DNA from: Gnomoniopsis sp. IMI 355080 | Lineage: Eukaryota; Ascomycota; Sordariomycetes; Diaporthales; Gnomoniaceae | DNA length: 64,000 bases | Assembly (NCBI GenBank): GCA_027946555.1 | Contig: JAPEVC010000162.1 | Coordinates: 20,911 to 84,910, forward strand | Direction of reading: 5' to 3' | Shown here: one piece after another, positions 36,140 through 46,566 of the stretch | Position numbering within the stretch: the stretch's first letter is position 1 | Layout of the letters: every line of letters begins with the position of its first letter | Program-made: the position numbers and the translations under genes | Notes under the pieces: model-generated | What the model was told of the DNA's origin: nothing | Seen by the model: only the letters and a program-made list of their open reading frames with translations | Database searches by the model: none

Positions 36140-36955
36140 TTACCACGAGATCTGCATGGTATGTGTGAGTAAAGCAGGCTGGCAGCGTACGGCCGCGGGA
36201 GTCAAGACATACCTCACGGGGAATCGTCTTCCCATTCTTAGCAGCATTGCCTTTGCCCGAGGTGTTTCCATTCCCACCAGTTGCGGCAGCTCCAGTTGCG
36301 GGAACTGCAGCCGTTGAGGCATTCCCACCTGCAGCTGCGCCGCCTTGCTGAACGACCACACAGTTGCCAAAGCCTCCAGCGGTGGTGAAAGACGCGAGAC
36401 ACTTGTTCTTGGAAGCCCCACCAGCGCAAGCGGCATCGGCTGGAAGGGCGGCGGTGATTTGCTCGGTACCAGTTCCTTTTGGGGCCTGCACCACGATGAA
36501 ATGTTTTAGTGACCAACACCCATTCTCTCGTGTATGGCAACTGGAAGTAGCCAAGGCTTACCTGCTGGCCGTTCTTTGACACAGTACCGTCGACTAGATT
36601 TTCCCCCGTCCCGGCAGTGTCGACCTTCATTGTGACTTGACGAGAGCCATCTTGACCACTGTGATAGTATAACGGTGTCAGTAAACACACCAAGCAGGAG
36701 GATCAAAGGGATTCCTCACCCGTTGAAATTGGTGATAGAGACTTGAAAGTTCCCGGACGCGTCCGCAACAACAGCCTGCGATGTGTCAATAGCCGAGAGG
36801 GCTTGGTTGCCGCATGGCTTGTTGGTGCTTGGGCGTTGCACGTTATTTCGAGCTGGAGTACCCTGCACGCCCAAGGCTGGAGCAATGGCTGCATGGGCTA
36901 TGACCTGCACAGCACCATATGCCACAAGGGCTGACACATAAAGATTGAGAAACAT
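36140..36955 (-). CDS. Secreted Egh16-like (DUF3129) protein A
   Basis: Small secreted protein that I assign to the Egh16-like family, which includes gEgh16 and Magnaporthe Gas1/Gas2, proteins expressed during appressorium formation. Model: complement(join(36140-36151, 36213-36485, 36562-36658, 36720-36955)), 205 residues. The signal peptide is about 1-21. Family-like features are ALGVQGTP, the region SITNFNGGQDGSRQVTMKVD with its SxNQxN-like arrangement, and the Cys-bearing end CLASFTTAGGFGNCVVVQQG, which matches NAQDFGGCVAVQQ in the second copy at 43705. Four cysteines follow the signal peptide. A Gly/Ala/Asn-rich linker with GNGNTSGKGNAAKNGK ends the protein. The last coding exon encodes only three residues and the stop. 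Retaining intron 3 would keep the frame open to 36018 with a hydrophobic, Cys-containing tail. The molecular function of the family is not established. Confidence 0.78.
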
Positions 36956-37812
36956 AGCGATTGTAGATTCTAATGGATGAGTCTGCGAGACAAATGAGTT
37001 CTCCGGGTCGAATGGGTGGGAGAACCAAATCGCTAATTTGACAAAGAAATGAAGACCTGGAGGGCTAATCGAACTTATAGGCAACGTACTTAGGTGGGTG
37101 AGAGAACGAAAGAGCGAAAGTCGTATTGAATGGTGTCGGAGCTGTTGGAAATGCAGCGCTCGATGGCATCAGCTTTTTTCTTCGAGTTTTCTTCATTCAA
37201 TTTGTACACCGGAAGCAAAAATACTGACATATGCACTCAAAATGCTCTGTTCCAGGTCGGTTTGGACTGTAGCCCAAGGTTTACCTGAGTTTCGAACCTT
37301 GCTTGAAGAGTAAATATTGCCGCACACATTTACACAGACCTAGCGCTTTGGAGTCTTTGCCGCCTTTGCAATATCCACTAGCCTTCTCCTTTCTTTGTCT
37401 CAGTATTGACTTCAGCAATTCTTCCAAACGTAGCTTATTCCCAGCCAGTTAGAAAACGCGCGCAGTGACTGTCTCTGATGTCTTGGCAGTCTGTCATCTG
37501 ATGATACGACGCGCAAATCCAGTTTGGTCTCTACTGAAGTCCACTATGGCACATTGGCACGAACGGTGGGTCAATTTGCCTGGACCTGGCACACGTTGGG
37601 ATCAGCTTTCAATGCATTGAAAGTTCTTCAGTGTTTTGTGTTGCATTGTACATGGACGGCATAGTTTTCGACAAAATTGTGAAGTTGACCAGGCGGGCAA
37701 GCATGGAAGAGGATGACGATTACTCATAAAAGGTGCATAATAAGGGAACTCAGCGACTTTTCACGAAGTATAACACGACGCAGGTTAAGAAAATTCGTTA
37801 GCTATCGTCACC
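36956..37812. other. Intergenic gap, Egh16-like A promoter
   Basis: About 0.86 kb between two minus-strand genes. It holds the presumed promoter and leader of Egh16-like A and the 3' flank of the WW gene. No supportable ORF was seen. Confidence 0.45.
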
Positions 37813-38832
37813 TCAAAATCCACCGCCGCCGCCACCAAAATCACCTCCTCCCATACCACCCATACCACCGTCAAAACCACCTCCTCCCCCCATACCACCC
37901 ATGCCACCATCGAAACCTCCCATGCCCATTCCACCTCCGCTCATCATGTCCCCTATTAGCACACCTCCAAGCAGTCCTCCACCAAGGCCCAGACCGAGTG
38001 GCATTCCATATCCACCTCCGTAGCCATACCCTCGGGGACGTCCGTATGGCCCAACCGGTCTCTCGTATCTTGCGCTTGGAGCGCAGTACATTCCCGATGA
38101 ATATGGGTTGAACATGCTGCGTCCACCAATTCCTCTTGCTCCACCGTATCCAGCGCTGTTGTACTGCGGAGGTGGCTGAACATATACCTCTTCACCGTCC
38201 CTATCCTTTCCAATGAGTTGCGGCTGGCCAGTCTCCATCGCCTTGATCATAGCCTTCCGAATCGCTAGGTGGCGCTGGTATGCTTCCTTCTCTGCCTGGG
38301 CACGCTTCTGCCGCTCCTTCTCACGCTGTTCATGTGTCGTTCCGGTAATCTTGTTCTTGATCTTGCGCCCAAGACTAATTTTTTCCGGTCGAGGAGGCAA
38401 GGAGTCATTCTGGTCACGGTCATCATCCTCATCCGTGTGCTCTGCTATGATGTCCGCTTGGCTAGGATGCCGATGAAACATTGTGGGCTCATTCTCTATG
38501 CGCTCTCGCTCTGTCCGCGATAGGGATGAAAGGTACTGCTCGTCATCGTAGGGATGAGTCCATATGCTCCGAGGCGGCTCCTTGGTGGTGTCCACGAAGA
38601 ACTGGTGACCGCTATCACGATCGAATGAGCGTACCCAGCCCGGCGGGAGGGGCCTCGTCTCGTCTTCCATTGATCGACGGCGGTCTGATGGAATTCCATT
38701 TCGGTCTGGGAGGCTCACTTGGGGCTGGCTCGAAGCTTGGTTGCCAGTATTGGTAGCTCCTGGTCGTGATGAGGCACTGACAGCCTCGGCATAAGGTGGT
38801 GGTGGCCCATCTGGAACTTCGTCACCTGCCAT
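37813..38832 (-). CDS. WW-domain protein with Gly/Met-rich C-terminus
   Basis: Intronless, 339 residues. A PPPPY motif at residues 10-14 is a class I WW ligand. A WW domain occupies about 61-97 (LPPGWVRSFDRDSGHQFFVD, then W91 and P94), with W66 and W91 as the two signature tryptophans. An acidic stretch precedes the Lys/Arg-rich helix (KISLGRKIKNKITGTTHEQR and on), which looks like a coiled coil at about 160-195. A Tyr/Gly/Pro-rich segment and Gly/Met repeats of the form GGFDGGMGGMGGG end the protein. The layout resembles fungal WW proteins such as yeast Wwm1, which interacts with the metacaspase, but that relation is an inference. The gene is divergent from the DUF3429 gene, with 1.8 kb between. 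Confidence 0.88.
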   Translation of the reverse strand: MAGDEVPDGPPPPYAEAVSASSRPGATNTGNQASSQPQVSLPDRNGIPSDRRRSMEDETRPLPPGWVRSFDRDSGHQFFVDTTKEPPRSIWTHPYDDEQYLSSLSRTERERIENEPTMFHRHPSQADIIAEHTDEDDDRDQNDSLPPRPEKISLGRKIKNKITGTTHEQREKERQKRAQAEKEAYQRHLAIRKAMIKAMETGQPQLIGKDRDGEEVYVQPPPQYNSAGYGGARGIGGRSMFNPYSSGMYCAPSARYERPVGPYGRPRGYGYGGGYGMPLGLGLGGGLLGGVLIGDMMSGGGMGMGGFDGGMGGMGGGGGFDGGMGGMGGGDFGGGGGGF

Positions 38833-40600
38833 GTTGATGAAAGGACTTTGTAGTGATGATCGCTATGAAATGATTCAAGGTTGCGGTGAAATATTTTGCA
38901 TAAGAAGAGGGAGGAGGTCAAGGTTATGCCAATCTGTTAATCAATAGATGGTGCAAGTTTGAAAAGGCGTAATTTGCACAATAGCAAGAGGGTACCTAGG
39001 AATACTATCAAGTTGCGGGTTTGAATCTTGTGAGACTCGACATCCAGACTAGACGGCACACAGTGTTCGTGACGCAATGGGTCGTCATTAGGCGCTAGTC
39101 AATGCTGGGTACAATTCAAAGGTTCCCCCCCCCCCTCCGACCTCACAGCAAAAGTAACATAATGTCCAATATTTCTTGAGACAGAAGACTGTAAAACATG
39201 ACACCTGCAGGTATCGTGGATCAATCGAGAAAATCTAGCAAATATAGTTAGTACTTAGAGCTGTGTTATCACTTGTGGAGCCGTGTGGTACCAAGTAATT
39301 GTAGCGACCCTCGGGCACACCCAAACCTTCCTAACACTACCCAGATCTCAACCATCAGGCCGTGTCATGGAGCAGGTTCTGTAATACTAGGAATGCTTTG
39401 GTGTCGGAAAAATCGACTCATTTTTGTACTGAACGTCCTCCGGATAGCAGGTGAAAGTCAGATCTCAATTTCCTATATCAGGTAACTATAAGGTAAATGA
39501 GTGGAGTGCCAGGAGAGTTCAATAAAAGATACCGGACTACCTGGGAAATTGAAAAGACTGCCTAAGGCTAAATAAATACCTAGGTAGTGTACAGAGTACG
39601 ATATAGTCAAGTTTAAAAAAGTCTCGTAGTGGAGAGATACCAATAGAGCCCCACTTGTGCCTGGGATCAAAGAGAAAATTACGAAGTTGGTGGCTCTCAA
39701 GTATTGCCATAATTGTCCGGGATTTGAAAGCAAAGGAGGGTATACCACTATCAATATTAATCGCCTCTAGCTAGACATGACAAAACTGCCAAATCCTAAT
39801 CTGTTCGATATACGACGAGAAGTATATACATAGCAACATTTTACGTTCTTTAAGGTCCCGAAATTAGGATTGGAGAGTCGAGACATGTAGTTAAACACGA
39901 GGAAACGATTTTCATCCCAATGCTTTCACGTTCGTGTGCAACCAACCTCGTGCATCGCGCCTAAGAAAGAGAAACGAGAGGGAGGGGACCGGACGGTCCC
40001 AACCGCATTAGCCCTCGTCTAATTAATGTCTGTTTGTTGTGCTAATCGCACCTTCCTCACAGTCTACAAACCGAACAAGCTAGCCATTACTTCGAATCTT
40101 GAATACTAAGCCGGACTTAAACATCAAACTAGTAGAAGCAAGGATAGTTCGCTCTACCTTAATGAAGCTATCACCGACTCGAGGCACCAACTTGGCCTCG
40201 GGACTTTCCAGTGTCTAGGGTAGGGGTCCCAGGGTACCTAGGCCTTTTAGGTAGGGTTCGTCGCCATATAAGCTGCTTGCATGCACAATGACGAAAAGAG
40301 TGGATTTTCAACCGGGCTGGTCCGCCTGACGTCACAGCCCGCGTAACGCCAATTACAACATACCAGCCAAAGATTAACGACTCCAATCTTGGAAATTTGG
40401 GAGCTATTCCAGAGCTCATCAAGGTCCTGGGCCCGCCATATTTCAGTGCCTGGAGATATCTCGGACTGGAGGAACGTTATAGAGGCTCCTGACCTGCCCG
40501 GTTCCTTTCAATCGCCTCGAACTACGAACATACCAAAGACTACCATTTCAAGCCGATCCTGAGATCTCCGAACCTGAGACCTTCGATTACAACCACCAAG
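38833..40600. other. Divergent intergenic region with palindromes and poly-C
   Basis: About 1.8 kb between divergent genes, holding both promoters. It contains an 11-nt poly-C run (39125-39135) and the palindrome TACCTAGGTA at 39577-39586, with related GGTACCTAGG sites near 38991 and 40233. It is AT-rich between 39480 and 39900. No supportable ORF was seen. Confidence 0.5.
39577..39586. repeat. Palindrome TACCTAGGTA
   Basis: Perfect 10-nt palindrome in the divergent region between the WW and DUF3429 genes. Confidence 0.8.
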
Positions 40601-42127
40601 ATGCTTCGGAGCACGAGACCAGTCTTGACATCATCTGCGCGAGGTCTCTTGAGGCCTGTCGCACCAATTGGCCCACTAGCAGCTTCACAGTCCCAAAGAC
40701 CAGCCTCAAGTGCAACATGGCGCGCCCGAGTCCCTACAGTAGCCTCCTCGAAACAGCTGGTGCCATACAAACAACAAGCATTCTTTGCGTCCAAGGTTGG
40801 GCGAGATGTAAACTTCGAGAAAGAAGTCGCAGAGAAGAAATTAGAATCAGACCCGGAGCATGTCACTAGCGAGTCAAGCGTCCGACATCTCGAGGGTCCT
40901 GGCGAGAGGAAAAGATCCGAAGCCGATGGACTAACAGGAGACTTGGTAGGCTCCCAGCGTCGTTCTTGCCCCTCGAAGAAGGCTTACTGACACTTATCCC
41001 TCTACAGGGCCGGCTTCAAGAAGCTCTGGCGTTGCGCAGTGTCCCACCGTTGTCCTACCAGCTCGGTCTTGCCGGAACTATACCATACCTCATGACCTCC
41101 CTTTCGACGGTATATTTAAGTTGGGACAGCAATGCAGAATGGCCTTCTCAATCGCAATTCCTTAATCACATCATGATCAGCCATGAACAGGCGATACATT
41201 ACCTACATCTACTTGAGCCCATCCAGGTCGGCTATGGCGCTGTGATCATTTCCTTCTTGGGAGCCATTCACTGGGTAAGTTGCTACCAGCTTCTGCCCTA
41301 GACTGACCAATACGTTGCTGACAAACGACATTCAGGGCCTTGAATATGCAGAAAAGCACCCCGATCCCGCCCGCACGAAATTTCGGTATGGGCTCGGTGT
41401 ACTAGCCTCTGTTCTCGCTTGGCCTACCATGCTGCTACCCGTGCAGTTTGCTCTGACTGCTCAGTTCCTCGCCTTCATCTTCATGTACTTCGCTGACGCG
41501 CGCGCCACGACACGCGGATGGGCGCCCCAGTGGTATGGCACCTACCGGTTTGTTCTGACATTCATTGTCGGATCGGCCCTCTTAATCAGCCTCATTGGCC
41601 GCGAGAAGGTTGGCGCAGATAGGCCACACCTCGATGGGCTAAGGGAGAAGTTTCACAAGGAGGGCAAGGACACTCTGGCCCAGCACGAGTGGGAGGCGTT
41701 GGAGGAGAAGGAAAGGGAGAAGAACCACCGAATCAAGGCCGCTGAAGAAAAGAAAAAGCAGGCTGAGGAGGAGATTAAAAAGGCCGAGGAGAGTAAGAAG
41801 GCTGCAGAAGGGGACAAGAAATCTGCTGAAAAAGGCGGTTCCAAGAAGGGAAAGAAGGACGCAGACAAGGCATCTAAGGGAGGAGCTGACAAGAAGAAGG
41901 GAGACGATGAATCTAAGGATCAGGAGAAGGAATCTGGAGGTGAGGAGGAAGGTGAGAGCAAGGATGATGGCAAGGATGAGAGCAAAGATGAGGAAAGCAA
42001 AGATGAGGCAAGCAAAGATGAAGGCAAAGATGAAGGCAAAGATGAGGGCAAAGATGACAAGGGTGATGATGAGAACAAGGACACTGGCGATGATGGTAAG
42101 AAAGACCAGGGCAAGAAGTCCGAATAA
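40601..42127 (+). CDS. DUF3429/TMEM69-like mitochondrial membrane protein
   Basis: Exons 40601-40945, 41008-41274 and 41336-42127 join at codon boundaries, giving 467 residues. The first 50 residues are Arg/Ser/Ala-rich with few acids, a typical mitochondrial presequence. After a charged linker, the core contains PPLSYQLGLAGTIPYLMTSL, then EPIQVGYGAVIISFLGAIHWGLEYA, and about five hydrophobic segments through YRFVLTFIVGSALLISLIG. I recognise this as the DUF3429 core shared with human TMEM69, whose function is unknown. The last ~165 residues are extremely charged: first Glu/Lys heptad-like (EEKEREKNHRIKAAEEKKKQ), then Lys/Asp repeats such as KDEGKDEGKDEGKDDKGDD. Such tails can draw misleading matches to Lys-rich proteins, so function should be taken only from the core. 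Confidence 0.85.
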
Positions 42128-43704
42128 TAATTTTGGCACGCAGGGGCTCGTAAGTTCTGATCAGTATTTATCCCAACCGCAATAATACTAAGTTCAAAAA
42201 TATGAAAGCTACATTGAATGATCAGGACGGGGTGTCGACCAGATTCTTTTCCCGTGGCATTATGCGCTTGAGTAATAGAAATGCACTCGGGAGCGTGGTG
42301 GGTGCTAAGCATTACTCCAGATCAAAACCCTGAAACTTGCTAGACATCCATCCAGACTGATGCTTCGTTCTTCGTGGAGAGTAGATTCAGTAGTATGTGA
42401 ATGAAGTTATCAGTGATGATTAGTACGCTGGGTAACCACATAATGTCATAGACATCTGTTACCGATCCTTTGCATTCGAGACGCATACAAAAGCACTAAC
42501 TAGAAAACCAAACATTCCAGCCTTTGGTCCTTCTTCCTCCGTTTTGCTGTGAACCCCATAATTACATACTACCCACGAAGAGTCAGCACTATGGGCTTAG
42601 AGAGGTACTAATAGCAGAAATTGCTCTGTTGTTAGTGTCATACGATTTTTAGTGACTGTGATGGAGCAGTCATGCGAGGAACACGAAATTCGTCATAAAT
42701 CTACGCCCCTCGCCCGGCGAGTCGCTAGCCCGGGATGCGGAAACGTAGCCAAGGGAAATATCATTGCACATGAGACTACCTATAATGCGTTCGCAAACAC
42801 CGCATTCGAGTCCCTGCAGGGGATCTTAAGGCCTCCAAAAATAAAAACATGTGGAACCTGGGTGAACATCCTGCAAATCATAGGAAACAGAAACGCACAT
42901 TGGTACCTACGTAGGTAGGCAAGCGGCAACGAAGATCGTGAAGAAAGGATCATACATTAAACAACACAAGATGCTCCGACAAGCACAAGTAAAAATATGA
43001 AATTCTGTAAGCGCTCTTTCGCCTGGTTTCATTTCTGCAGGCATTCAGCCTCCAAGTGAAAATTGTGTACAGCCTCGCTCCTGCATAGCCCAACAGTAAC
43101 AGCGCCATTGGAAAAGAAAAGGGAAACTAGTGGGCCAGCGCAGACACGTTGATGCCGGCAGCAAAAGGCTGGGCTCAGCAGCCTCGAAACCGCAGCGAGT
43201 ACTAGAAACTGGGCAAATCCACATGTTCGCATTTTCGCAACGTCTCAAGAGAATTTCACGAAGTTTCCGACCAAATGCATATGCTGGCCATGAACGAACC
43301 GCGTTCTTGGATGCGGCGCTACAGTACCCACCTTTCTGTGGCGGGACCCACTCAGGGGTGTCATTCGCGGCTGATGTGCGACGGCACTCGTTGCAAACGA
43401 TCCTCGCAGGGATCTCAAGTCGTTCGATTACACAAACCCCGGTGCAAGCCTCAGCGCCAGCTGATGTTAGGGAAACCTGCCATCCATATCGTGAGGTCTT
43501 ACCTGTATACATATTCCCTTTCGTCTAATAAACACCCTCGGACGGAATTTTGAGTTGTTTCTCACTCTTAAAACCCTTTTTCTCTTCTGGTCGGTTCTCA
43601 CTTCAACTTTACCAGCAGGCCTGTTAATAATTTTATAGCGATTTTTCTGTTCATTGCATTCTTTCATTCTTTTTCCCTTTTATTCGACCTAGAGATTCGT
43701 CAAG
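42128..43704. other. Intergenic gap upstream of Egh16-like B
   Basis: No supportable gene. A perfect 14-nt palindrome, TACCTACGTAGGTA, lies at 42904-42917. Frames at 43045-43528 (155 codons on -, 132 on +) overlap one another and show no family features. The T/C-rich 43560-43690 is the likely leader of the Egh16-like B gene. Confidence 0.45.
42904..42917. repeat. Palindrome TACCTACGTAGGTA
   Basis: Perfect 14-nt palindrome about 0.8 kb before Egh16-like B. It is a spaced variant of the TACCTAGGTA family. Confidence 0.8.
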
Positions 43705-44877
43705 ATGCGTTCTGCAGCTGGAACTCTTTTTGGCGCAGCCATGCTAGCCATGGTTCGCGGGCAAGGTGTCGTTCTCAAAGCTGTGGGAGACTCTGGAACC
43801 AGTCTAGGTCTTCAAGGTGAGCTTGTTCCTGCTACATCAATACCAATTTCTCATATTCATATTTGGGCAACTGCTTACCCCATAACAGTCCAACAAGGTG
43901 CGGCCGATGCAAACCTCATCTCAGCAGCTGAAATCAACGCCAATATTGTCAACGAATGTGGCCGTACTATGCTGGGCGGCAACATCGACATTGGTGAGAA
44001 GACTGAGGACGCCTTGGCCGCCGGCAATGTCACAACGGTCACCCAAGGTAGTACCGTAAAGATGACCATTGACCAAGTCAACGCAACTGGCGCGGGGCCT
44101 TTTACTTGTGACCTGGACCCGCAAGGCAACACGTTGGCAACGGGACAGACAAACTTGACGGTCAAGGAGACCGACAAGGCCGGAACCACGACCTTGGCCA
44201 TAACTATGCCAAAGGATCTGGCGTGTTCAGGATGTAAGTGCTGGGCAAAAGAGTTGTTAGCTTTCGGGCACATTGGAAAAAACACACAGGCTGACCAAAA
44301 GTATATAGCATCTGCCGGTAACGTTTGCACCATCCGCTGCAAGAACGCCCAAGATTTCGGAGGATGTGTTGCCGTGCAGCAGACAGATGTGACTCCCCTG
44401 GCCGGAGACAACCCGCCTTCCAACATCACCATTGCCGCGAGCTTGGCAGTGATAGAGGCGCAGGTCCAGCAAGACCAAAAGGATCTGCCCGCCGCCATTG
44501 CCGGTAACCAGGCGGCCACCAGCGTGGACCAACAGGGCGTCAAGATCGCTTCTGCCCTGTTGGCCGCCGAACCGGGCGTCGTTGCGGCGCAAAAGGCTGA
44601 GGTCGCCACCGCTGGTACCGCTGCTGCCGGCGCCGCGAATAACAATGCTGCTGGCAACACCAAGAACGGCGGTGGCAACACCAAGAACGGTGGCGGAGCG
44701 ACCAAGAACGCCGGTGCTGCTAACGCCGGTGCTACCAAGAATGCCGGTGCTGCTAAGAACAACAATGCGGCCGCTGGAAAGAAGGGACAGCGTAGCGAGC
44801 TGCATGCGAGACGGTTCCAGCGCGGCAGGAGATATGTGGCCGCTGGCGCTGCTTTCGACGAGGGTGCTGGAAACTGA
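43705..44877 (+). CDS. Secreted Egh16-like (DUF3129) protein B
   Basis: Second Egh16-like paralogue. Exons 43705-43816, 43889-44233 and 44309-44877 give 341 residues in phase. The 72-nt first intron has no stop and keeps frame, so it can be read through. The signal peptide is about 1-20, followed by QGVVLKAVGDSGTSLGLQ, the typical mature start. Further family hallmarks are INANIVNECGRTMLGGNIDI, VKMTIDQVNATGAGPFTCDL, TMPKDLACSG and CTIRCKNAQDFGGCVAVQQ. The Ala/Gln-rich region after it and an Asn/Lys/Gly repeat block (GGGNTKNGGGATKN-like units, about residues 290-325) are low complexity. The C-terminus is basic, then ends AAFDEGAGN, with no clear GPI signal. Relatives are secreted proteins expressed in appressoria or infection-stage cells. 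The molecular role is unknown. Confidence 0.9.
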   Translation: MRSAAGTLFGAAMLAMVRGQGVVLKAVGDSGTSLGLQGELVPATSIPISHIHIWATAYPITVQQGAADANLISAAEINANIVNECGRTMLGGNIDIGEKTEDALAAGNVTTVTQGSTVKMTIDQVNATGAGPFTCDLDPQGNTLATGQTNLTVKETDKAGTTTLAITMPKDLACSGCKCWAKELLAFGHIGKNTQADQKYIASAGNVCTIRCKNAQDFGGCVAVQQTDVTPLAGDNPPSNITIAASLAVIEAQVQQDQKDLPAAIAGNQAATSVDQQGVKIASALLAAEPGVVAAQKAEVATAGTAAAGAANNNAAGNTKNGGGNTKNGGGATKNAGAANAGATKNAGAAKNNNAAAGKKGQRSELHARRFQRGRRYVAAGAAFDEGAGN

Positions 44878-45363
44878 AGCTGATGTTACTGGTCGGAATA
44901 GGGGCAGTTCATACTCAAGTTGATTGTACAGCTTAAATTATTTGTGACGAGGTTCAGTAGATGGCCTTGAGGGGGAGTGGTGGTGGAGTGAATGCTTAAA
45001 CACTTTACGCGAAGATTACCCACTAAAAAAATTACATTATTTTGCTACTTTATCTCGTCAGCCGTTAAGCAGGACATCAGAATATCTTCAAAAATTGACG
45101 TCTAGGTCGCTTGGTTTACAAGGACATAATCTGTATGTCCCGCGTAAGGCGAGGAAGAAGAGGACTTGTCTGACGTTATCGAGAGCGAGATATTTGTGAG
45201 GAGGGATCGTAATTCCAATACGATAGCTTCAAAAATGATGCAACCTATGGTTTTCCTATTTACAGAATTAATTTTTCGCTCGCTTCATGTCCCCCTTTTT
45301 TTTCCAACGAAATTATCGTGCCTGGTATCTTTGCGTCAATCTCGTGTCGTTACAATAGGTATT
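44878..45363. other. Convergent intergenic gap
   Basis: About 0.49 kb between convergent genes. AT-rich, with no supportable ORF. Confidence 0.45.
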
Positions 45364-46566
45364 TCACCATGTCACTGCCCCGGCAGCCCAAGCCTTCCCA
45401 ATCCAGCAAGCCAATAAGGCCTCCCGCGACCGAGCACTCATACTGGTCGCAACGCCTGTCAAATCCAGTCTCCCTTCGGCGCTCTCGATCCCCACAAGCC
45501 TGCCTTTGCCATCTTTCCATAGGTAACCCCGACTTTTGCCGATGCGTGTTCGTTTCCTCTCGACAGAAAACATCAGTCTCTTGTTCCACTCAAACTCGGG
45601 CCGCCATTCTTTCCCGAAATGTCTCTCCGTCTTTCTCGTCATGTAGTAGAACTTGCACGCGCTTCGTTGCATGAAGCCTGTGCCCGTCCCCAGGAATCCG
45701 CCGCCTTCAAATCGTATGAACCCCTTATTGTGGGGTGAGTCACCCTTCGGATCCCGCTGCATTTCCACCCGCCAAGACGGCCCAAAGCCAAGGCCCGGTA
45801 CGCCAAAGCCCCCTAGCAGCTGCATGACCTGCATCAAATAAAGTGTGCGGTCGTCGTCATAATCAGGCAGGTTTTCTAGGCTATCGCGGCTGAGTGACAC
45901 CGTGCGGCTCTCGACGTGGTCCAGCGGCCGGATGGCCAGCTGATTTGGCCTGCCCGTCTTGCTAAGGCGTGAGTCTAGTTGGTATGCGGCGACTTGTGGT
46001 GAGGAACCGGTCGTGGTGTAGACGACGGGCGACCGGAGCAGATAGGTGCGAGCGATGGGATCGTGGCGAGCATAGTCTGGTGGCACAATGGGCCTGATGT
46101 GCCGCGGCAATGCATCCGGGAAGATGGAATATGCTGGGCTGGCGGGCAGTTCGGGTATCGACGCCCTGGGCCTGCACGAAGGGTGGGACGCGAAGTGGCC
46201 GGCGATGGGCTCGACACCCTCCCATATGGGACGCGCGGGACCCTGGAGTGAGTGACGCGTCGTAGGGCTCGTCAGAGGACCTGTTGTCGTCGTCCTCCTC
46301 CTCCTTGTCGTCGTTGGCGCATCACCATTAAGAGAGTCGAGGCCAATGTCCAGCAATGACGGTGGTGGACGACGGCCGCCGGACGTTTGCGGCCGAGAGC
46401 GTAGCACTTCGTCGATTGTTGACATGGAAAAAGGTCGGAGCGCGTTGGTCGGGCGCGCTCTTGCGGTGCTCGGTCTCGGACTAGGGGGTGCCCATTGAGG
46501 CCTTGGTGGGGGAGTGACTCCCCATTCCAGCGCCTCGTGATAGGAAGGCAGTTGAGGCTCTGCCAT
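45364..46566 (-). CDS. Uncharacterised Pro/Arg-rich fungal protein, 400 residues
   Basis: Intronless. I do not recognise a named domain. The open frame extends upstream to 46605, but that position is GTG; the first ATG is 46566 (MAEPQLPSYHEALEWGVTPP). The first ~190 residues are disordered-looking, rich in Pro, Arg, Ser and Thr (APPSPRPSTARARPTNALRP; DAPTTTRRRRTTTTGPLTSP). The C-terminal ~200 residues look folded: DYDDDRTLYLMQVMQLLGGF, a Gly-rich GVPGLGFGPSWRVEMQRDPK, then aromatic and basic KFYYMTRKTERHFGKEWRPE and a closing hydrophobic SREALLACWIGKAWAAGAVTW. No signal peptide is visible. The length, biased codon pattern and compact folded half support a real gene. Confidence 0.75.
   Translation of the reverse strand: MAEPQLPSYHEALEWGVTPPPRPQWAPPSPRPSTARARPTNALRPFSMSTIDEVLRSRPQTSGGRRPPPSLLDIGLDSLNGDAPTTTRRRRTTTTGPLTSPTTRHSLQGPARPIWEGVEPIAGHFASHPSCRPRASIPELPASPAYSIFPDALPRHIRPIVPPDYARHDPIARTYLLRSPVVYTTTGSSPQVAAYQLDSRLSKTGRPNQLAIRPLDHVESRTVSLSRDSLENLPDYDDDRTLYLMQVMQLLGGFGVPGLGFGPSWRVEMQRDPKGDSPHNKGFIRFEGGGFLGTGTGFMQRSACKFYYMTRKTERHFGKEWRPEFEWNKRLMFSVERKRTRIGKSRGYLWKDGKGRLVGIESAEGRLDLTGVATSMSARSREALLACWIGKAWAAGAVTW

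Noticed and set aside
39000..39030. GGGTTTGAATCTTG resembling a tRNA B-box
   Set aside because: No matching acceptor stem or A-box upstream at the right distance.
41639..42139. 166-codon hydrophobic minus-strand frame
   Set aside because: It is the antisense of the purine-rich Lys/Asp repeat of the DUF3429 gene, which forces a Leu/Phe/Ile-rich reverse frame.
43875..44765. 296-codon minus-strand frame rich in Ala/Pro/Leu
   Set aside because: It is antisense to the well-supported Egh16-like B gene; low complexity comes from its Ala/Asn/Lys repeats.
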